A stretch of 64,000 nucleotides of DNA. Source: an uncultured Collinsella sp. (lineage in GTDB: Bacteria; Actinomycetota; Coriobacteriia; Coriobacteriales; Coriobacteriaceae). The DNA is taken from NCBI GenBank assembly GCA_958450865.1, contig CAUDNY010000001.1, positions 124,001-188,000 on the forward strand, written 5' to 3'. Numbering within the stretch: the stretch's first letter is position 1; every line of letters begins with the position of its first letter. This document shows, piece after piece, positions 62,061 to 64,000 of the stretch. The translations under genes and the position numbers were made by a program. The notes under the pieces are model-generated. The model was not told where the DNA came from. It did not search any database and saw only the letters and a list, made by a program, of their open reading frames with translations.

Positions 62061-62839
62061 CCGCCTTGCAAGGAACACCAAGCACCCTGGGCATCCGTGG
62101 TGAGAATCACCGGACCGTCATTGGTAATGGCGACGGTGTTCTCGTAGTGCGCGGCGGGCAGGTGGTCGTTGGTCGTAACAATCCAACCGTCGGAGCCCGT
62201 GCTCACATGGTTGGAACCCATCGTAACCATCGGCTCGATGGCAATGACCATGCCGGCCTGGAGGCGAACGCCCCTCCCCTTCTTTCCATAGTTAGGAACG
62301 TTGGGGTCCTCGTGCATCACGCGGCCAATGCCATGGCCCACATAGTCGCGAAGCACGCCGTAACCGTGAGACTCGGCGAGGGACTGAACGGCATAACCGA
62401 CGTCCCCGATATGGTTACCGGGGACAGCCTGCTCGATGGCAGCCTTAAGGCAATCGCGCGTAACCTCGCACAGGGCCTTGGCCTCGGGCGTGGGGGTGCC
62501 GACGAAAAACGTCCAAGCGTTATCGCCGACCCAACCGTCGACAACGGCTCCCGTATCGATGGAAATGATATCGCCATCGCGCAGGATCATGTCGGGGTTG
62601 GGAATACCGTGGACCACGGCATCGTTGATCGATGCGCAAATGGTTCCCGGGAACCCGCCGTAACCCTTAAAGGCCGGGATGCCGCCATGCATGCGGATAA
62701 TCTGCTCCGCGAGCTGATCGAGCTCAAAGGTCGAAACGCCGGGGCGCACCATGGCTCCAACGTGGCGGAGCGCCATCTTAGATAGCGCTCCTGCCTTCTT
62801 CATCTGCTCGATTTGCGTTGCAGACTTAATCTTGATCAT
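62051..62839 (-). CDS. map: Methionine aminopeptidase, type I
   Basis: 262 residues. Metal ligands are in ISIDTGAVVDGWVGDNAWTF (two Asp), GHGIGRVMHEDPNVPNYG (His), AIEPMVTMG (Glu) and the final Glu-containing segment before NDGPVILTTDA. Removes the initiator Met from new proteins. Start overlaps the adk stop (ATGA). The last residues CSLQGGEM come from the palindrome at 61930-62060 and extend beyond the usual family end. Confidence 0.96.
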   Translation of the reverse strand: MIKIKSATQIEQMKKAGALSKMALRHVGAMVRPGVSTFELDQLAEQIIRMHGGIPAFKGYGGFPGTICASINDAVVHGIPNPDMILRDGDIISIDTGAVVDGWVGDNAWTFFVGTPTPEAKALCEVTRDCLKAAIEQAVPGNHIGDVGYAVQSLAESHGYGVLRDYVGHGIGRVMHEDPNVPNYGKKGRGVRLQAGMVIAIEPMVTMGSNHVSTGSDGWIVTTNDHLPAAHYENTVAITNDGPVILTTDAQGAWCSLQGGEM

Positions 62840-63462
62840 AGACCGAGAGCCTCTTTGACATCCCCGTACACGGTCTCGCGAGCCTGGTCACCGTTGACCG
62901 ACTTGAGCAGACCCTGGCCACGATAGTAGTCGACGAGCGGGCTCGTGGACTTCTCGTAGACGTCGAGACGGTTCTTGATGGTCTCGGGCTTGTCGTCGTC
63001 GCGCTGATACATCTCGCCACCGCACTTGGGGCAGGTAGCATCGGCAGCCGTGCCGGTGTAACCGCAGGCGCGGCAGGTGCGACGCGAAGACAGACGATCG
63101 ATGATGACCTCGGGGGCCACGTCGACCAGAAGGGCGCAGTCGATCTCGCGACCCATGGCGGAGAGCTCGGAATCGAGCGTCACAGCCTGGGCGGTGTTGC
63201 GCGGGAAGCCGTCGAGGATGAAGCCCTGCTGGGCGTCATCGGCGGCAAGGCGCTCCTTGACAAGGTCGATCACGAGCTGGTCGGGGACGAGCTCGCCAGC
63301 GTCCATGTACTTCTTAGCCTGAATACCAAGCTCGGTGCCACCCTTGACGGCAGCACGCAGCAGGTCGCCCGTGGAAATGTGAGCGACGCCAAACTCGGCG
63401 ACGAGCTCCTGTGCGACGGTGCCCTTACCGGCACCCGGAGCTCCGAGCAATACGAGGTTCAT
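62836..63462 (-). CDS. adk: Adenylate kinase (zinc-lid form)
   Basis: 208 residues. P-loop GAPGAGKGT (7-15), STGDLLRAAV, DGFPRNTAQA, and a long lid with CRACGYTG and CPKCGGEMY, the four-Cys zinc site of Gram-positive-type enzymes. Makes 2 ADP from ATP and AMP. ATG at 63462 with GGAGGATTGCTC. Ends in TGA overlapping the map ATG. Confidence 0.97.
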   Translation of the reverse strand: MNLVLLGAPGAGKGTVAQELVAEFGVAHISTGDLLRAAVKGGTELGIQAKKYMDAGELVPDQLVIDLVKERLAADDAQQGFILDGFPRNTAQAVTLDSELSAMGREIDCALLVDVAPEVIIDRLSSRRTCRACGYTGTAADATCPKCGGEMYQRDDDKPETIKNRLDVYEKSTSPLVDYYRGQGLLKSVNGDQARETVYGDVKEALGL

Positions 63463-63480
63463 GAGCAATCCTCCTCTAGC

Positions 63481-64000
63481 CTATTTAAAGAATCCATCGT
63501 AATCATACATCTTGATCTGGCCTTCGAGCTTATCGACCGTGTCGAGCACGACGCCGACCATGATGAGGATGGACGTGCCGCCAAATGCCTGGATCAGATG
63601 GTTACCCGTGAAGGAGAAGATGATCGAAGGCACGATGGCGATGAGCGCCAAAAAGACAGCGCTGGGAAGCGTGATCTTGTTGAGCGCGTTCTTGATGTAG
63701 GCCGCGGTAGCCCTACCCGGACGCACGCCCGGAATAAAGCCGCCCTGCTTCTTAAGGTTGTCGGCCGTGTCATCGGGGTTGAACACCATGGAGGTGTAGA
63801 AGTACGCGAAGAACACGATGAGGACAACGTTAAGCACCCAGTTGAGCCAACCGGTCGAAAGCGCAGAGGCAACTGCCTGAATCCAGCCGATGCCGGGGAA
63901 GAACACGGCAATCTGAGCCGGGAAGTACAGCAGCGCCGAAGCGAAGATGATCGGCACGACGCCCGCGGTGTTGACCTTGATGGGCAGGTAGGTGGTCTGT
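63481..64000 (-). CDS. secY: Protein translocase subunit SecY, C-terminal part (5' end outside window)
   Basis: The last ~173 residues, open to the right edge. QTTYLPIKVNTAGVVPIIFA, then the helix LNVVLIVFFAYFYTSMVFNP, the loop DDTADNLKKQGGFIPGVRPG and TAAYIKNALNKITLPSAVFL are standard SecY segments of helices 7-10. Core of the Sec channel; partner of SecA. Upstream neighbour of adk, 18 nt apart. Confidence 0.96.
   Translation of the reverse strand, partial: QTTYLPIKVNTAGVVPIIFASALLYFPAQIAVFFPGIGWIQAVASALSTGWLNWVLNVVLIVFFAYFYTSMVFNPDDTADNLKKQGGFIPGVRPGRATAAYIKNALNKITLPSAVFLALIAIVPSIIFSFTGNHLIQAFGGTSILIMVGVVLDTVDKLEGQIKMYDYDGFFK

Overview
The window reads as chromosome from a high-GC member of the Coriobacteriia, most likely Collinsella or a close relative. 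This is an inference from overall gene content and protein style (actinobacterial-type RF2 and Zn-type L31, plus an S4/RpoA/L17 cluster); no 16S gene is present to prove it. It is mostly housekeeping DNA with one small accessory island and an unusual number of structured intergenic repeats.

Layout. 0-1.2 kb: copper homeostasis (copA end, copZ, csoR). 1.3-4.3 kb: a zinc-ribbon membrane protein, an amidohydrolase and an unknown protein. 4.7-10.9 kb: glutamate synthase gltBD. 11.4-14.6 kb: gpmA, mntH, and a rubredoxin next to a flavin reductase. 14.8-16.4 kb: a TPR-like protein with smpB, then tRNA-Gln and tRNA-Glu. 17.6-22.1 kb: a MurNAc uptake and recycling operon (murR-murQ-PTS EIIBC-mupG). 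22.3-25.9 kb: a VanZ-like protein, an orphan serine recombinase, RNase R. 26.0-36.4 kb: ftsEX, split transketolase, YitT-family protein, secA-prfB, rpmE. 44.0-58.4 kb: ACT protein, citrate synthase, two HAD phosphatases, adenine deaminase, tyrS, U32 peptidase, a class A PBP, argR, a glycosyltransferase, truA. 58.4-64.0 kb: the spc/alpha ribosomal cluster in minus orientation (secY-adk-map-infA-rpmJ-rpsM-rpsK-rpsD-rpoA-rplQ).

The accessory island (about 36.6-43.9 kb) is bracketed by 63-bp direct repeats that match at 61 positions. It carries a four-gene operon: a duplicated-module permease, an ABC ATPase, a permease-ATPase fusion and a small secreted tyrosine-rich peptide. Divergent from it are a DUF2975-like membrane protein with a YozG-type regulator, followed by a 5'-truncated tyrosine recombinase. 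The large permease has an in-frame amber codon inside a region conserved in its sister modules. This peptide-plus-two-ABC-modules locus is the best candidate in the window for an undescribed system.

Intergenic DNA holds several repeat families: six copies of a palindrome with TCTCRATCTGTAACA arms and a semi-conserved loop; GGGGAC-type hairpins, some able to form two mutually exclusive stems; and three large nested palindromes. Functional links: glutamate synthase and citrate synthase both bear on 2-oxoglutarate/glutamate balance; the mur operon, VanZ-like protein and PBP bear on the cell wall; secA, prfB, rpmE, tyrS and the ribosomal cluster serve translation and export.
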